From Aporhodopirellula aestuarii (GTDB taxonomy: Bacteria > Planctomycetota > Planctomycetia > Pirellulales > Pirellulaceae): DNA of 64,000 nt. The notes under the pieces were generated by a model, which saw only the letters and a list, made by a program, of their open reading frames with translations, was not told where the DNA came from and ran no database searches. Shown one piece after another: positions 20,297 through 35,200 of this stretch. The stretch spans positions 62,001-126,000 of the forward strand of contig NZ_JAMQBK010000081.1 in assembly GCF_023701485.1 (NCBI RefSeq). Reading direction: 5' to 3'. Both the position numbers and the translations under genes were made by a program. Position 1 is the stretch's first letter, and every line of letters starts with the position of its first letter.

Positions 20297-23200
20297 TTAG
20301 TCTGTCTCAAAACTATCAGAAAATAGATCCAGTAACGCAGAGTCATTCGCTTGTCCGGTCGTTTCCGATTCGGAAGCTTGTGACGATGACAGGTTCGATG
20401 CCAACGTGTCGGCAACTTCCTCCGCCTTCAATTGCCCCCCTGATTGGAGGTCCATGCCGAAGGTCAACAGCTTATCGAGCGATGCGGAGGCATCAATCGG
20501 CCCCTCTTCTTCAGCCGTTCGCAGCACGGTGTTTGCCGAACCGAGATTGGCTGTTGAACCACTCGCAAATGCCTGGGTCGATGCCAGCGAACTCTCGATG
20601 CCGCCGGCGACATTGGACGTCACCGTGGTCACCGAGGATGCTGATTGCGTCGCGAGCGGTTCACTCGAACCGTTGTTGCCGTTGGCATCACGACGGTTGA
20701 GCTCTTCGATGACCTGCAGCACGTCGACCGAGCTGATAAATCCGTCACCGTTGACGTCGTAGTAGTCCGGCGGCGAACTCGTCAATTCCGAGACGCTGAA
20801 GGCACTCGTATCGGCGCCGCGTGCATTCATCAGGTTCAAAATTCGCAGAGCATCCACGGCGGTGATGAATCCGTCGGCACTGACGTCGAACTTATTAATC
20901 GGGTTCTGATAACTCGATTGATTGAAAGTGATGTTCACGGTGATCGGGCCGCTGAGTCGTCCTGTGTTGTCGATCAAACGATACGTGAACGTATCCGTCT
21001 GACCGGCAACCGGAATCGAATTGCCGGTCTTGGTCGTCGTGAACGAGAACGCACCGTCTTCGCGTCCCAGCAGATCGACCGCTCCCGTTCCGCCAACCGG
21101 TTGGGTCAACGATCCTGGAGCGATTCGGATCGACGAACCCGGATCGGGATCGAAGTCATTGCGGAGCAGTCCGAGCGACGGATCCGTAATTCGCAACGTT
21201 CCTCCCACAGGCACGGAATAGGCATCCGGGCTTGCGACGCCGCTCGGCGTGACATTGCCCCGCGGAGCATCCTCAGTTGCCAACACGACGAAGTCAAAGG
21301 AGTGTGAGTTTACAAACGTTCCATCGGACGCTTCGATCTCGATTTGAACAGATCCGGATTGATCAGGCTTCGGAGTGATCTGCAGCGTGTCACCGAGGAA
21401 CTGAATCGACTGGACCAACGGGTGCGCGGCGATTTGGGCCGCCGTCGGGTTGCTGATCGAACCGAGTCGGCGAACGCGATACGTCAACACATCGTTGTCT
21501 GGATCGAAGAACAATCCATCACCGTCAACGGTCGGACGCCTCAGATTTGCTTGCCCGACGCCGTCCTCAAGAATCTGCAGCGGCTGCAAGCTGCCTGCGA
21601 CAACCGGTGGGTCATCCGATCCAAGCACGGTGACGGTAATTTCTTGAACCACATCGGGACTCAACGAATCCGTGGCACGAACAAACAAGGTCGTGGTTCC
21701 GAATGCGAACGGTTTGAAATTCAGCGTCAGCTGGCTGCCGTTCGTGGTCGCGGTAAACAGATCCGTGTTCTCCACAGTCGGCTGCGGGAACGTAAGCGAA
21801 TCGTCATCGGCATCCACAAACCACGACGTCAAGTCGAAGGTGGCGGTTTCGTCGGCCGCCTTGCGTTCATCGAACTCGAGAGTGGTTTGCCCTTCTTGGC
21901 CTCGGACCCCAAAGAACTCAGGCTGATTGTTCACACCACCGACATTAATGAAGGCGGTCGCCGTCGACTCCGCACCGAGTGAGTCAACAACAATGTAGGT
22001 GAACCGGTCGATGCCGCTGAAGTTCAATCGCGGCGTGTACTCCAAGTTATTTCCGACCAGAGCGATCCGGCCGCCACCACCTTCGGTACGTCGCGATTGG
22101 ACGATCGCACCGTTTTCGATGGACGTGAACTGCCCCGCTTTCAAACTGATGGTTTGATTTTGCGGCGGTTGCGTCTCGTCGAGTGGCCCGGCCGTATCGT
22201 TATCCAGAATACCAGCAACGCTTTGTCCGTTGATCACCGTAGGACCATTGATCGGGATGATCAAAATCGGATCGCTGTTCGAAACCCGTTCGGTTGTTTG
22301 ATACGTCTCGTTGTTCACCCGAGGGTTATCGTTGATCGCGTTGATCGTGATTTCCACCCGGCCGCTCACGTCGGCCGTTTGGCTGACGATCGTTCCTGGA
22401 AGAGTGCTCTTCAACCGATCCGCCACCGTGTAGGTGAACGTGTCCGCTGTCAGACCATTGTAATCCTGTGGTGGTGTGTAAAGGATTGTGCGACCATTCG
22501 AACTGATCGTCAACGATCCGCCCTGAGTCGTCCGGAATGGCGTCGTCACAGTACCGGCGGACAAGAAGAACAGATCTTGTTCGTCAGGTTCGGTACCCGG
22601 TCCTGCCGAGTAGAACGGATCGATCAGTTGGCTCGCGGTAAACACGACCGGTCCGAGACTAGTTTGATCGGCTTGGCTGACAACATTGTCTTCATTGATG
22701 GTGGTCGTCGTAACCACATCATCTTCGACGACACCGTCCTGCAGCGTTGGTCGATCGTTTACTGGTGTGACCGTGATCGTTGCGACGATCGGCGTCGGGC
22801 TCACCAATTGGTTCTGAGGAGCTGACGGGACAACGTCCGTTGCCAGAACGCTAAACGTTACCTGGCCTGAGAAGTCATCATCGGCATCGAAAGTAAACGT
22901 TCCGTTGCGTTGAACCTCGAGTGTTCCGGCGAATTGACCTGACTCGTCAAACAATTGCCGCACACCGATATCATCCGCATAGATCTGAACCCCACCCGGC
23001 GTTGCGGTCGTGACACCGACCAGCAGTCCGTTGTTGTTGGTGAACGCGTCCGTACCGGTGTCGTCGCCCGCCTGTAGGAAATCACCCTCACGGACGGTGT
23101 ACTGCGGACTCGGGTTCCCGATCGCTGGAGGTTGGCCACCGACCAAACGAACGAGATAGTCTTCGACTTCTCCGCTGAGTGCCAATCCGACCGGCGAGCC

Positions 23201-26200
23201 GGTGCCGTTGGTGGACACCCGGAAACGTGCGTACGTGTTGGCCGATTGACCGGCGAGTAGCTTGGTCGTCGTTGCCGGAATCGTTACCGGGAACGTGTGA
23301 GTCGTCGTGCCCTCACCGAAGATGGCGGGGTTTACCGTTCCATCGAATGCCAAATCGGGTGAGATCACCAGCTCGCCCGGATCATCCCAATCACCGTCGG
23401 CGTTGAAGTCGATCCAGCCCTCGAGGATACCGGCACCGGTCACGGTCACGCTTACTTGAGTCGTTAGGCTCGCGTTAAAGAGTCCCTCTGGGTTCGCGGT
23501 ACTCGTGAACGTGACACCGTCTTCGTCGTCACCGCTGACTTCGAACGTGACCGAACCTGGCGTTGCCCCTTCCACGGTCCTCGTGGATGCCGGATTCAAC
23601 GGACTCAGAGCAATCGCTTCCTCGATGCCCGTCGCAATTGCCGTCCGTGTCAGCAATGCACTGTCGGCCGCCGTCAGGATGCGATTTCCGGTGTAACCCG
23701 GAACCCAGATGTTGTAGTTGTCTTCGTCGAAGATGCCGTCGGTATCGAATTCGAACGTGGCAATCGCGGCCCCCGTATCGATCGTGAACGTCTCTCCATC
23801 GAAACGCGTGACGTCGAATAGGTTGTTCGGATTGATGTCAATCTTGACCACGCCATCTTCGAGCCGTGGGACAAACAGTGATCCCCCGCCGCTGACAGAA
23901 ATGGTGAAGTCGTCACCATCCGCGGTCCGCACCGAAAGGGCATCCACTTCCGCATCCACACTGGTCCCCAAGACAGGTCCCACACCAATGATGTGACGAG
24001 CACCGTTGTCAGCAAGTCGTGTCGGATAGCGTCCCGCAACCAATCCGACCGGATCGGGAGCGTCACCAAAGTCCAAGGCGATGTCGGACAGGTTAATCGT
24101 GAACTGCGTCGTCCGATCATCACGATTGGGTTGCAGCGGGTTGCCAACGACATCTTTGATCGCGGGCAGATAGTAGTTGCTGACCGGACCACTGATAATC
24201 GAAGCGTTCTCAACGAACAGCGTGTTTCCGCCGCGGTCCTCCGCTACCAACGTGGTCGTCGGCAATTCGCCAACAACGTTGACGCTGTTGAGTTGACGAA
24301 GCATGACCTGTTTCACTGCTTCGGGGCTAAACAACGGCGAGATCGCAATCGGGATCGCTCCGCCGGGAACACCCGTCACGTTCAAGGTCGGTGCGTCTGA
24401 GATATCCACTTGAGTTCCCGGCAAATCGTTCAAGATCACGCCGCCGGTTGGGATACCGTTTTCATCGAGTTCGGCGATCGGGTAGACGGTTCCGTCTTCA
24501 CCCGGTGTAAACCGTAACCCGCCACTGTTATTGCGAATCGCTGCCGCCAAAGCTTCGGCGATATCACCCGGAGTGCTGGTCGGCTGGAACGCGACCTGAA
24601 CATTACCCGGCTCCACGCCCCCACCGTTATCGACCGAATCGAATTCGAAGGAAACCGACACATCGCCTTGGCGGATCCGAAGAATCTCACCGTCACTGAC
24701 GATCCCGCGAACGATATCGATCGCCGGCGTGCCGCTGACGCCGGGTAATCCCGCGTTGCTCACGCGGTCTTGATCGGTACGTCCCAGCGAAACCTGCGTT
24801 CCGTTGACGACAGTTGCGGTCAAACCGGTAGCCGCTGCGCGGATGGCCGCCGCAAACTTCGTCGCCAAAACATCCGGGTCATCCGCGGTGCTGTAGTTGA
24901 CCACGTTCGCACCGACAACGGCTTGGGCAGGTGGCACAAAACCACCAATTCCGAACTGGAAGACGATATCGTTACCGTCGTCATCGGCAATCACAAAGAT
25001 GCCGCCGTTGGTGATGCTATTACCGCCGAGGACCGGCATCGACAACAACAGCGGTCCGAACACTTCGACCGTGCTGCTGCCACTGACGCCCGGTTCGCCG
25101 CGTATTTCGAGCGAACTGTCAATGGTCACCGACAAGGTCAACGGATTATCCGAACTGACGTTCACCGCAACCTGTCCTGGCGCGACCGGACTACTTCCCG
25201 GCAGCAACCCGTCGATCAAGGTGATCGCGTTGCCGGCATCGTCGACAGGATTCAGTGCCGCAGTAACCTTGTCCGCGAGTTCGGAAGATGTATCGGTGAG
25301 TGAATAAAGGATCGCCCGGTTGCCGGGTGTTACCCCATCACCGTTCGGATTTTCCGCGGTACTCAGATCGAATTCGAACGTGACTCGTTCTTCAAAGGTC
25401 GCGGTCTCCGTCAAACCGATACCATTGAATTCGGAAATGATTCGAGCGGTCTTTTCGGCAGGAACGGTCAGATAAATGAACTCATCTTGAGCCACCGGGC
25501 TGACATCGATTCCGCGAGCCTGGATCGCCTGAGCAATTCGGCGAGCCAATTCATCTCGCGAAACAAAATACTCACGCAAGACGCCATTTTCGTCTGCGAT
25601 CGTTTCCGTAACGTCAATCGGGAAATTACCCGGTGTGACTTCAGCAGGATCCGCATCGCTGGTGTCGAACTCAAAATTATAGAGTTCAGGCAGCAGATCG
25701 CCTTCGCGGAGTTCCAGCGTGAACACGGTGCTATCGATCTGCGCCACAATCGTGCCGACTTCAAATCCGGCTGGGAACGCATTGTTAATTGCGATCGCCG
25801 TGGACGGTGGCTCAGGAGCTTTGGCAACACGAATGATGTCCCCATCGAGCAGCGGACGCGACAAACCGAGCACACGCAACTGACCCGACGAGGCAGCGAC
25901 CAACCCGTTCGCTGGCAGGTCGAGATATACCGTTTCACCATCGACCGTTGGGGTCAATCCGAGGCCGGCTTCCTCGACCGTCTCGCGGATTAATTCGGCG
26001 ATCTCTCCTCCAGTCAGATTACCCAGCGTGGTGTCGAGGAAAATCTGCGTCGCGTCACTGTTGTCGAGCTGAGCATCCAAGGTGAACTCGAACACCTTTT
26101 CGCTATTGCCATTGCTGACCGTGAACGAGTCACCGTCCACAATACCGTTGATTCCGGTTCCGACGGTTGGCACTTGCAACGCCAGCGTCCGAGCATCTTG

Positions 26201-29200
26201 GCCGAGTCCGGTACCTGAAGTATCGACGACATAACCAGCCGGTGCACCGAGTACAACACGATTGGCATCAATCTTCACTTCAAAGTCAAACGCCGCAGCC
26301 CGATTCGACGGCAGATCACCTGTTTCATTCGTCTTGCGACGCTCTTGAGTGATCGCGGTTTGAATGCTTTGAGCGATCAGGTTGAGGTACTCTTGACGTT
26401 CCTGCCGTCCTGTCGGGGTTTCCTTGGCCGGCAAACTTTCCAATTGGAGAGAAATGCCTCGGGAAGGCGACGGGGCAGCGCCGGTCGAGAAGGAAGTCGG
26501 CTTGCTCGTAATCGAGACCGCGGGTCCGCTGGTTGCGGTCGTGATAATCAACGTGGTGAGATCATCATCGGCAACATCGACAACCACATTGATGCCGTTG
26601 TTTGCAAGCGTCTGCTGGATGACTCGGTAAAGTTCGAAAATACTTCCTTCAACCGGATCAGCAGGATTAAACGTGACGGCGATCGCGCCGCCGGTTGCGG
26701 AACCATTCTCTTCGACAAACTGGAACAAGAAATTATCGTTGCCAACTCTTAGTCCGACTTGTTGACCGACCAGCGACTCCGTAGGCAACGAAACACGCCG
26801 CGAACCGGGCAACAGAACGCCATCGTTATCGAATTCGAAGACGACCGCGTCGTTGATACCGTCGGAGATCAGGAAGATATCTCCATCGCTCAATCCGCCC
26901 ACTTCGGTGCCAACCGTGGGCACGATCAATGTCGGCGTTTCAGGCAAGAACAATTGGTAGCCCGAATCGAATTCGAACACCACGGTACCGCCATCGGAGT
27001 CCGTGATTCGAATTTGATCACCGTCGGTGACTTCACTCGGATCTGGCGCGATTAAGACGGTACGGTCACGGTTATTCAACGCGATCCGATACGAACGATC
27101 ATCACGCCACACACCCGCCAACGGGATCAGGGTGATCGTGTTGCTCGTTTCGTCATATCGGAACGTGTAATCGATACCTTCCTCGAGCAGTTCATCGTTC
27201 TCGAACACGGTCAGGTTGGCACCTTCCCGGCGGAGGCCTGGAATCTCGGCAACCTTCAACGTGCTGTCATCGATTCCGATGCCGGTGAACGGATTGGATC
27301 CGTCTCCGGTATCCACCAACTGGATGCGGAAGTCACCCAGCACGCCTACACCACGTTGGATGTAGGACACCGAAGTATCACGGTCGAGCCCAGCGGCGTC
27401 GTTATCTCGCGGATTCAATGCGATCGCGATGGGCCCAATAAAATCAGCGAGTTCCGAGCTACCACGATCCTTGAAGATCGATTGTCCCGATCCACCCGAC
27501 GTCACGAAGTTCGGATTATCAGCTCGCAGGACTCCATTGACGTCACGATTCGGTGCCAGAACGTTGCTGATCGGAAGACCGACGGCGGTTTTCACCGACG
27601 AGAACGAACTCCGCTCGTTCAGGCTGCTCGTCGCACTATCGATGACACGAGAGCCAGGCGCCGGGAGGAAGTTGTTTCCTTGCGAATCAACCAGCAAAAC
27701 ACCAGTCGGATCGATAAAGAAATTGAAGTCACCCGATTGCAACGTCACGTTCGTCGCGCCAACCACGTCGTCGGTCGACAACGAAGTATCAACGATGTCA
27801 AACGGCCCGGTCGGGTCGACCGGCCACGTCACGTCGAATCGGATTTCGCTGTTGCGAGATTCGTCGTGCTGGAACACGTTGCCGTTAACAACGACCTCTT
27901 GCGGTTTGATGAAGTCATTCCCGGCGACCCGCACCCGTTTTCCGAAACCGAAGAAGTTCGTCTCGTCAACAAGGATGCTTTGGTGCAGGTTCGACAACAC
28001 GTTGTTGAGCAAGGTCGGGGAAGCACCACCGGTGACCCAGATCCCGCTTTCAGCGATCAGCTGATCCGCATTCTCGGCAAACTCGACTCGGTTGTTGTTG
28101 TCTGAGTTCGGACGGAAGTCGTTCGTGCTCAGCTTCAATCCGGCGGCCATCGCTTGCGGACTCAGTTCGATTTCCGCGATGTTTTCAAACAGAACATACA
28201 GCTCGGTCGACGCAAAACCGTCCGTTAGTGTGTTGTTGGGGCTGAGCGTTGACGAGTTATTTTCAACACGATCATGTCCGAAACCCAACGGGAAGTCCGT
28301 GTCATTCCCTTGAGATTGAATCGGGAATAGCGTGCGAGTCTGCCCCGGCCGTCGGCTCGGGTCGGACAGGTTCACGATGCCCAAGTTGTCACCGCTTTGA
28401 CCACCCAACGCCGTGGCGCGGCCACGAGCAATCGGGCCGCTGCGTCCACCAGGACCGTTACCGTTTTCATTGTTGGGCAGTGCAGGGATGTCCGCACCGG
28501 AAATCGGATCTTGCAATCCGGTCACGGCGCTGGCGATCGCGTCCATGATTTCAGGAACGTTGTAATTAGCGATCAACGGGACGTTGTAGTTGCCGTTGCC
28601 CAGGACGATGCCGGTAACACTGTTCGTAAATTCGAACGTTAGTTGGTTTCCGACGGTTGTTGGTGTGCCGCCACTGACCGGGAAATTAGGCCAATTGCCC
28701 GCAAAATCCGCGATCTGCGTGACCGTAAACGTCGTGCCGACCAAATCGCTACCGACCGTGCCACCCCGCCGGCTTTGACCTTCGTTGCCGTCGTCAAGAC
28801 TCATTACGAATTGGCGAGGGGTGTAAACCTCAATGCCGATTTCGTAGTCACCCGTGGTAGTACCACCCGTTCGTCCGGAGAGGCTGTTGGGGTCATAACC
28901 CGCATTGCCCACGGAACTGACACCAATGAAATAGGTTCCTGTCTTCAAAGCGGTGAAATCAACGAACGGGTCGCGACCATTCAAGTTATCCGTCACCGTA
29001 CCTGCTCGACCGGCACCGGCAAATGCAGTTGATCGCGGATCGAGATAATCCGGCGCCGCACCATTGTCGGCAACCTTGGTTTCGTTGGGTGCACCGAAGT
29101 TCAAGACTTGTGACTCACCGAACTCATCGAAGATCCGGATAATCGTATCCGGACCATTTTCGATCGTATCGATGTCAACGATCAAGCGATCACCAACGAT

Positions 29201-32200
29201 CAATTCCACCTTATAGAGGTCGACATCGTTGGCATCCTCCACTCCGGCAAGAGCGGCAGGGAATTCTTGGGTTGGGAACTCGAGGCTGAGGAATAATTGA
29301 TCACTGGCGTCGATCGTCTGCCCACCGGTCAGGTTAACCAACAGTTGCGTATCGGTGAAGGAGACATCCACACCCACGGTTGACGCGTCGCTGACGTCGA
29401 CACCTCGAAGGTTGCTGAAATCCCCTTCGAAAACGTATCCGTTGAAACTGCCGTCGGCGACCACACCGGAACCGGTGTAATTCACCGAGATCGACGCATT
29501 ATTGACGTCGATGTTGGCGTTAACCGTCGTGGTCGGTGCACCGTCGGTCGCGAAGTTAGCAATGTTGCCAAACTCGACGCCGACACCGACCACGGCACTG
29601 CGTGCATCGGTCACGTTGGAACTGTCAAACACGGTTCGGAAGGTGATCGTTTGATCGGTCAGACCCTGTGGAATGTTGTAACCGATCGCCGCGTTTTGGA
29701 TGTAAGGACCTGCGTGATCACGTCCGACATAGGTCGTCGTCGCATCAGCAAGAACGTCGTTGTTGTCCAGTTTCGCGTCGTCAGGGAACAACGACTGCGT
29801 CCCATCGGAACCGTAGACGGTGTTGTTAACCACGCGAGCAAACGGCTGTGCCGCTTCGGCAACCGGTGCCGGACCGACCGAGAAATCAGTGATACCGCCG
29901 CCACTGCTTCCATAGGCGGTGGTGAAGTAAATATTACTAACACCTTGCAAGTAGACCGCGGCGTTCGGGAATGATTCCGGGTTAGCGGCAAATTGTTCTT
30001 CGAAACCGCTACGCTGCACCATCGAAGGGCCGAGATACGCAGTAACCACTTCGGCCATATCATTGGTCACAAGGATACTGCCTTGGATGGCCTGTTCAAT
30101 TGCGAGCATCAACTCGAACGACGAATACGGATAAACCGTTCCGGGTGCGTTGTTATAAGCTGCTGCACTGGATTGATGCCGATAGTAGATCGGCACGTGA
30201 CCGTCAATGAATCCATTTCCACCCGCGGTTCCGCTACCGCCCGCGACGACGGGTGCCCCACCAATGTCTTCAAATTCGAAGACGACCCGCGTTCCGGCGG
30301 CGTCAATCGCCATCGTGTATCCGTCATTGACGTTCAATGACAAAGCATCGATGACAAACGGTCGCGTTTCGCCTTCGACCTTAATGCCCGACATCCGAGC
30401 TTGATCGATCGTGTTGTTACGAATCACCACGCCCGACATCAACCCGCCGTCGACGGAGTTGTTCAGCGTCGGCAGGTTCCGAGCGACACCGGCAGCAGGA
30501 TTACCGACTGGGGGCAGTTGTAAGAATGGATGCGGTGAGTCGGTGCTCTGAGCGATACCGAATAACTCATTGAAGAAATCGACTTCCGACGGATCGCCGC
30601 GATAGTATTCCATGTCGGTACCACGATCGCCGGCTTCCGAATAGATACCGATGGCGTGGACATCGCTGATCACATTGTTCTCAATGATGACCTGGCCCTG
30701 AGTCCGCGTGTAATTGACGTCACCTGATCCGTTGTGCAAGACCGCAGGCATGAGGATGCGTCGGTTGCCTTGCGCGGTGAGTTCAAAGTCCAGCGTATCA
30801 GTGACTTGCGGTGCGTCGCTGTACGACGCCAACTCCGTGAACGAACCATTGACGGCACCAAACAGGTTCAACCGATTTCCGGTCATCGTTTCATCATCGA
30901 GTCCGGACGCGGAGGCAGCTTCCACATCCAACCGATTGGTCGCGTTGATCGCCGTGCGAATCCGCATTGCGAGTTCCGCTGGTGTGTCCGCGGTGCTAAA
31001 TATCAACCGTTGGTTCGTGAACCGGGTCGACCCGTTGTTGTCGAACTCGAAGACTTGCGTCGTCTTGCCATCATTGATTTCGAAGATATCGCCGTCTTGG
31101 ACCTGGGACCCGGCGGGCACGACGAGTGTGATTTCTTGAGCGTGACGGTCGTTGGTATCGAACGATCGCGTCAAACCTTGTGCGTTACCGGTAGGCGTGG
31201 TGAACGACGTCGCACGACGCATTTCGAGTTGGTACTCGCCGGTCGGCCCTTCGGCTTCACCGACGAACGTGGTGGCTCCCGGCGTGGAGTTGAACACCGT
31301 CTCGCCACGTTCGGCAAAACCAACGATAAAGTCGTCCAGATACAAACCTTCGGCTTCGTCAACGACGACCCCATCGCTCTCATATTCGAACTCAAAACGA
31401 ATATCAGTGTGGCCGGCAAAATCGCTCAGCGAGATTACCTTCTGACGCCATTGCGAATCACTGATAAAATCAGGATCCGGGTCGGCGGTCGGATCTAACG
31501 TCAAGTTCGGCTGGGTCTCATCGAACGTGATGCCAGCGGGGTTTTCCGCACTAGTGATCTTCAGCGTGAGCGAATCGATCGGGTTGCCGAGACCATCGAG
31601 CGGGCTATCCCAGAGATAGTTGAAGTAGAACCGCGGCAGGTCTTCGGCGGCGTATCCGACTAGGTCGAACGCGTTGCTGAGCAATTGACCGCGAGTTTCG
31701 ACGTTGCGATCGAAGTGGATGCTTTCGTTGGCGCCGTCGCCGATAACTTGATCCGCCGCTGAAACGTGCATCACGTAACGCCCCGTTGCCGCCTCGCCGG
31801 TGCGCGGGAACGTCAGCGTACCGTTCGGGGCGGTAACGATTTGAGTGTTCGCCTCCAAAATGCCGATGAAGTACACACCCTGGTCAAGGATGCCATCGAA
31901 GAAAGGGTCACTGCTGATCGAGAAGAACGTATCACCCGCACTGCCCGTTTGTCCTTCCGTCGTCAACGAGTTAAACACACGTCCGGGAGGATTGAGCAGA
32001 ACACGCGAAGCATCCAGGATGACCAGGTCGACATCCACGCTGCCGAGAGTCGGATCACCAAAAATTGATTGGAAGGGGTTTTCACCTTCGTCGACATCGA
32101 TGATCACGCGAGTGTTGTTTTCCGTGATCGTCAATTGATAGAAGTCGGCGGAATCGCCGTTCATCGACGCTTCGATCGAAACGTGAGGAATCGTCTGTGC

Positions 32201-35200
32201 GGTGAAGTCGTCGGTACCACCAATTTGCGGGTTGCTCGAAATCGACCAATCCAATGTATTCAGATCCAACGCACCGGCAGGCCCCGCGGTGCCTTCGGTG
32301 ATTCTCTGAATTCGCGTGTACGGCGACTCAACGTTTGTATCATCAGTCGTGTTGAACTCACCGCGGAATTCGCTGTAGAAAGTCTGGTTGCGACCGGTCA
32401 GCCCGAAATTCGTCTTGTCAAAGTTGTCGTTGACGCCGTGGCCGATGTCGTTGGCACGCTCAGTGGTCGTGGTGAACCCACCGCCGATGATCGCAGCATC
32501 GGAGAACAATTCGTCTTCACGCGGGCCACCAAAGACACTGTCGCCCGTCGCGGCACTATCAATCCGGTCTTCGAAGATCCGTTGGATCGAGTTAATCGGC
32601 TCCCGACGAACCGCCACATCGCTGAGTTGCTCAGGCAATCTTTCTCCCGCGGTAATGGCGACGTAGTACGCACCTTCGGGAAGCGAAACAGGACCGATCA
32701 GTGGATCGCTTGCCGAGATCGAACCACGGTCGAGGCGTTCGGCGAAATTGCCGTTCTCACCGAATGGGCTCGATTGATCTTCGGCCACGTTGCTATCGGC
32801 ACCGAACAATACCAATTGCGGGAGTGCAGGCCCGAACTCGCCGTCAGGATCATAGAACACACTGATATTGGTATCCGGACGTGTCAGCCCCGAGGCGTAG
32901 TCGACGTCAAAAATCGTCGACATGTAATTGGTATTCAAACCTTCGGTGCCGACCAGGGCCGCGATGTCGACTTGGTAGAAGTCCACATCGAGCCCATCGC
33001 TGATTGATCCGGCAACGCTGATGACGGGACGTTTACCGTCGAGCAGGTTTCCGACGTTCTGCGGTTGTTGCGCCGGTGCACGATTATCGTTTTGCAGAGA
33101 AACGGATTCGAGTACGTCGTTGGACGAGGCGATTCCGAACGGTGAATCATCGCCCACGACGGATTCGTTCTCACCGGCTTCACCCATCAAGGGTGACTCA
33201 CCCGGTAATCCGCGGACGTGAATCCCGTTGTTAGCCCAGCGGATATCGGTGTAGCGAATGACGCTGCCGGGATACTCTTGCGCTTCTTGCAAGCGAACTT
33301 GGACCAGGTAGGTGCCGTGACTGCCGCCGGCATTCGGATCGTTCGGGTTAGTCGATGCACTGCGAACACGGAAATAGTACGTACTGCGACTGTCGTTTCC
33401 GGTCGAATCGCCAGGCAATACGACTCGGAAACCGGCGTCGCGTGAGTTGATGCTGCCGATATCGAGGTAGTCACCGAACACATTCTTTTCGGTGTAAGTG
33501 TCGGCACGCGATTGCAACGGACTCACCAAACCGGCTACCGAAGGATCTGAGATGACCACGTCTCCGGCAATCGAATTGTCGCTACGTGCGAGCAACACGC
33601 CCTCGGCGTTGAGCAATTCCACAACGGTATCGAGGCCAAAGGACGTGCTGTCGATATCGAACCAAACCTCGGAACCGGCGCTGCCATCGAAGCTGTACGT
33701 ATCGACGTCGGTCGGACCCGATAGGTAACCGCTGACCTCGAAACCGAGCCGACGATTTTCATCACCGAGATTCAAATCGGCCGCGAGATCACCCAAGAAC
33801 TGAGCCTGATTCACGTCGCCGTTTCGTCCCGGAGCCACGTCGGTGGTGAGTTCTTCTTCCAGAATGAAATCGACGTTACGGTCGTTGCTGTATTGGTCCA
33901 GCAAAACGCTGCGCCAATCATTCGTCTCGGGACGTGATCCGTAGGAATCTCCGTTGGTGTCCGTGAAATGCGTTCCGTCGATCGCGAGACCCGCACCCAC
34001 CGTATCGTCTTTGAAACTCGTCAGAACAACCGGAGCTCCCGGCAAACCGACGATGTGAATGGTGCCGCCGAGCCGTTGGTCGCTATCGCTCGTTTCTCCC
34101 GTCGCGGTAAACCCGGTACCGAGCGTGGCACTGTTCGGCGTGCCCGCACCACTGAGTTTGACCACCAAAGATTCGTTGGCGCGGCTTTGCAATCGCAGGC
34201 CGCCGGAGCTTTGGATATTGCCAACAGTCACACTCTTATTGAGCACGTGAACGATGTCGGTGTCGTCCCAAATCGACTCCACGAGAAGCTCGCCACCGCG
34301 GATGACCAAGCCGCTGATTTGCTTGTCTTCATCATCATCGGCGGGAACGACTTCGAATCGGTTCAAGCGAACCAACGGACCGTGGTTGTCGTCGAATTCG
34401 GAGAACGTATCCACACTGCCCGTTTGACGACCGGTGTCTCGCAACAGATCGGCGACCATCGAGTCGACATCGATACCGATCGCGGCACCCCGGTTGTCCT
34501 TGAATTCGTTCGCGACAATCACCGGTTGGCTACCGCGAACAAAGATCACCGAAGGATCCACCGCGAGTCGACCACCACGGCCGGGACGACCCGAACCATC
34601 CTGTCCGTCTTCGTTGAACTCGAATCGCGTGTTCGTGATGCGACCATCGGCCTGTTGCAGTTCGAGTGGGGCAAACCCGCGACTCTCACCACCGGTCACC
34701 AAACTGATACCACCGGCGTATGAAACGACGGAGTGGTCCAAACTGACGTAAGCATTCGCGCCGGCGTAGATACCCGACCAATCACCTCGCTCGGCGATTT
34801 CATTTCCGTTCAGGGTGTTGGCATCATTGTTGGTATCAAACGTCCCGCCGGTTCCATAGCGATCGTCGAGCGAACTGGTGAAGATCACCGGTTGCGACAG
34901 CGTGCCTTCGGCGAGCAACTGGGTACCGTGTCCGAGTTCGATTCGAGCGCCCTGAAGCTTAACCACCATTCCCGGATCAATGACCAATGACGCATCGAGT
35001 CGACCACGTCGGCCCACGCGATTGAGATCCAACAGACCTTCGGATGACGCGCCACCATCGGTGTACGTCGAACTGAGACCATCGAGGCTGGCGATCAAGT
35101 GATAACCACCACTGATCAGGGCTCCGGTGGCGTCGAATTCGGCTCGATACAAGCGACGTGAAACGTAGTCGGTGCCATCAGGGATTCGTGGCAATCCTGC

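Noticed and set aside
32069-33007. 312-aa plus-strand frame inside giant gene B
   Set aside because: Same reason: the composition (very high Arg, Gln, Ile) is that of a reverse-complement shadow, and the minus-strand frame is strongly supported by domains.
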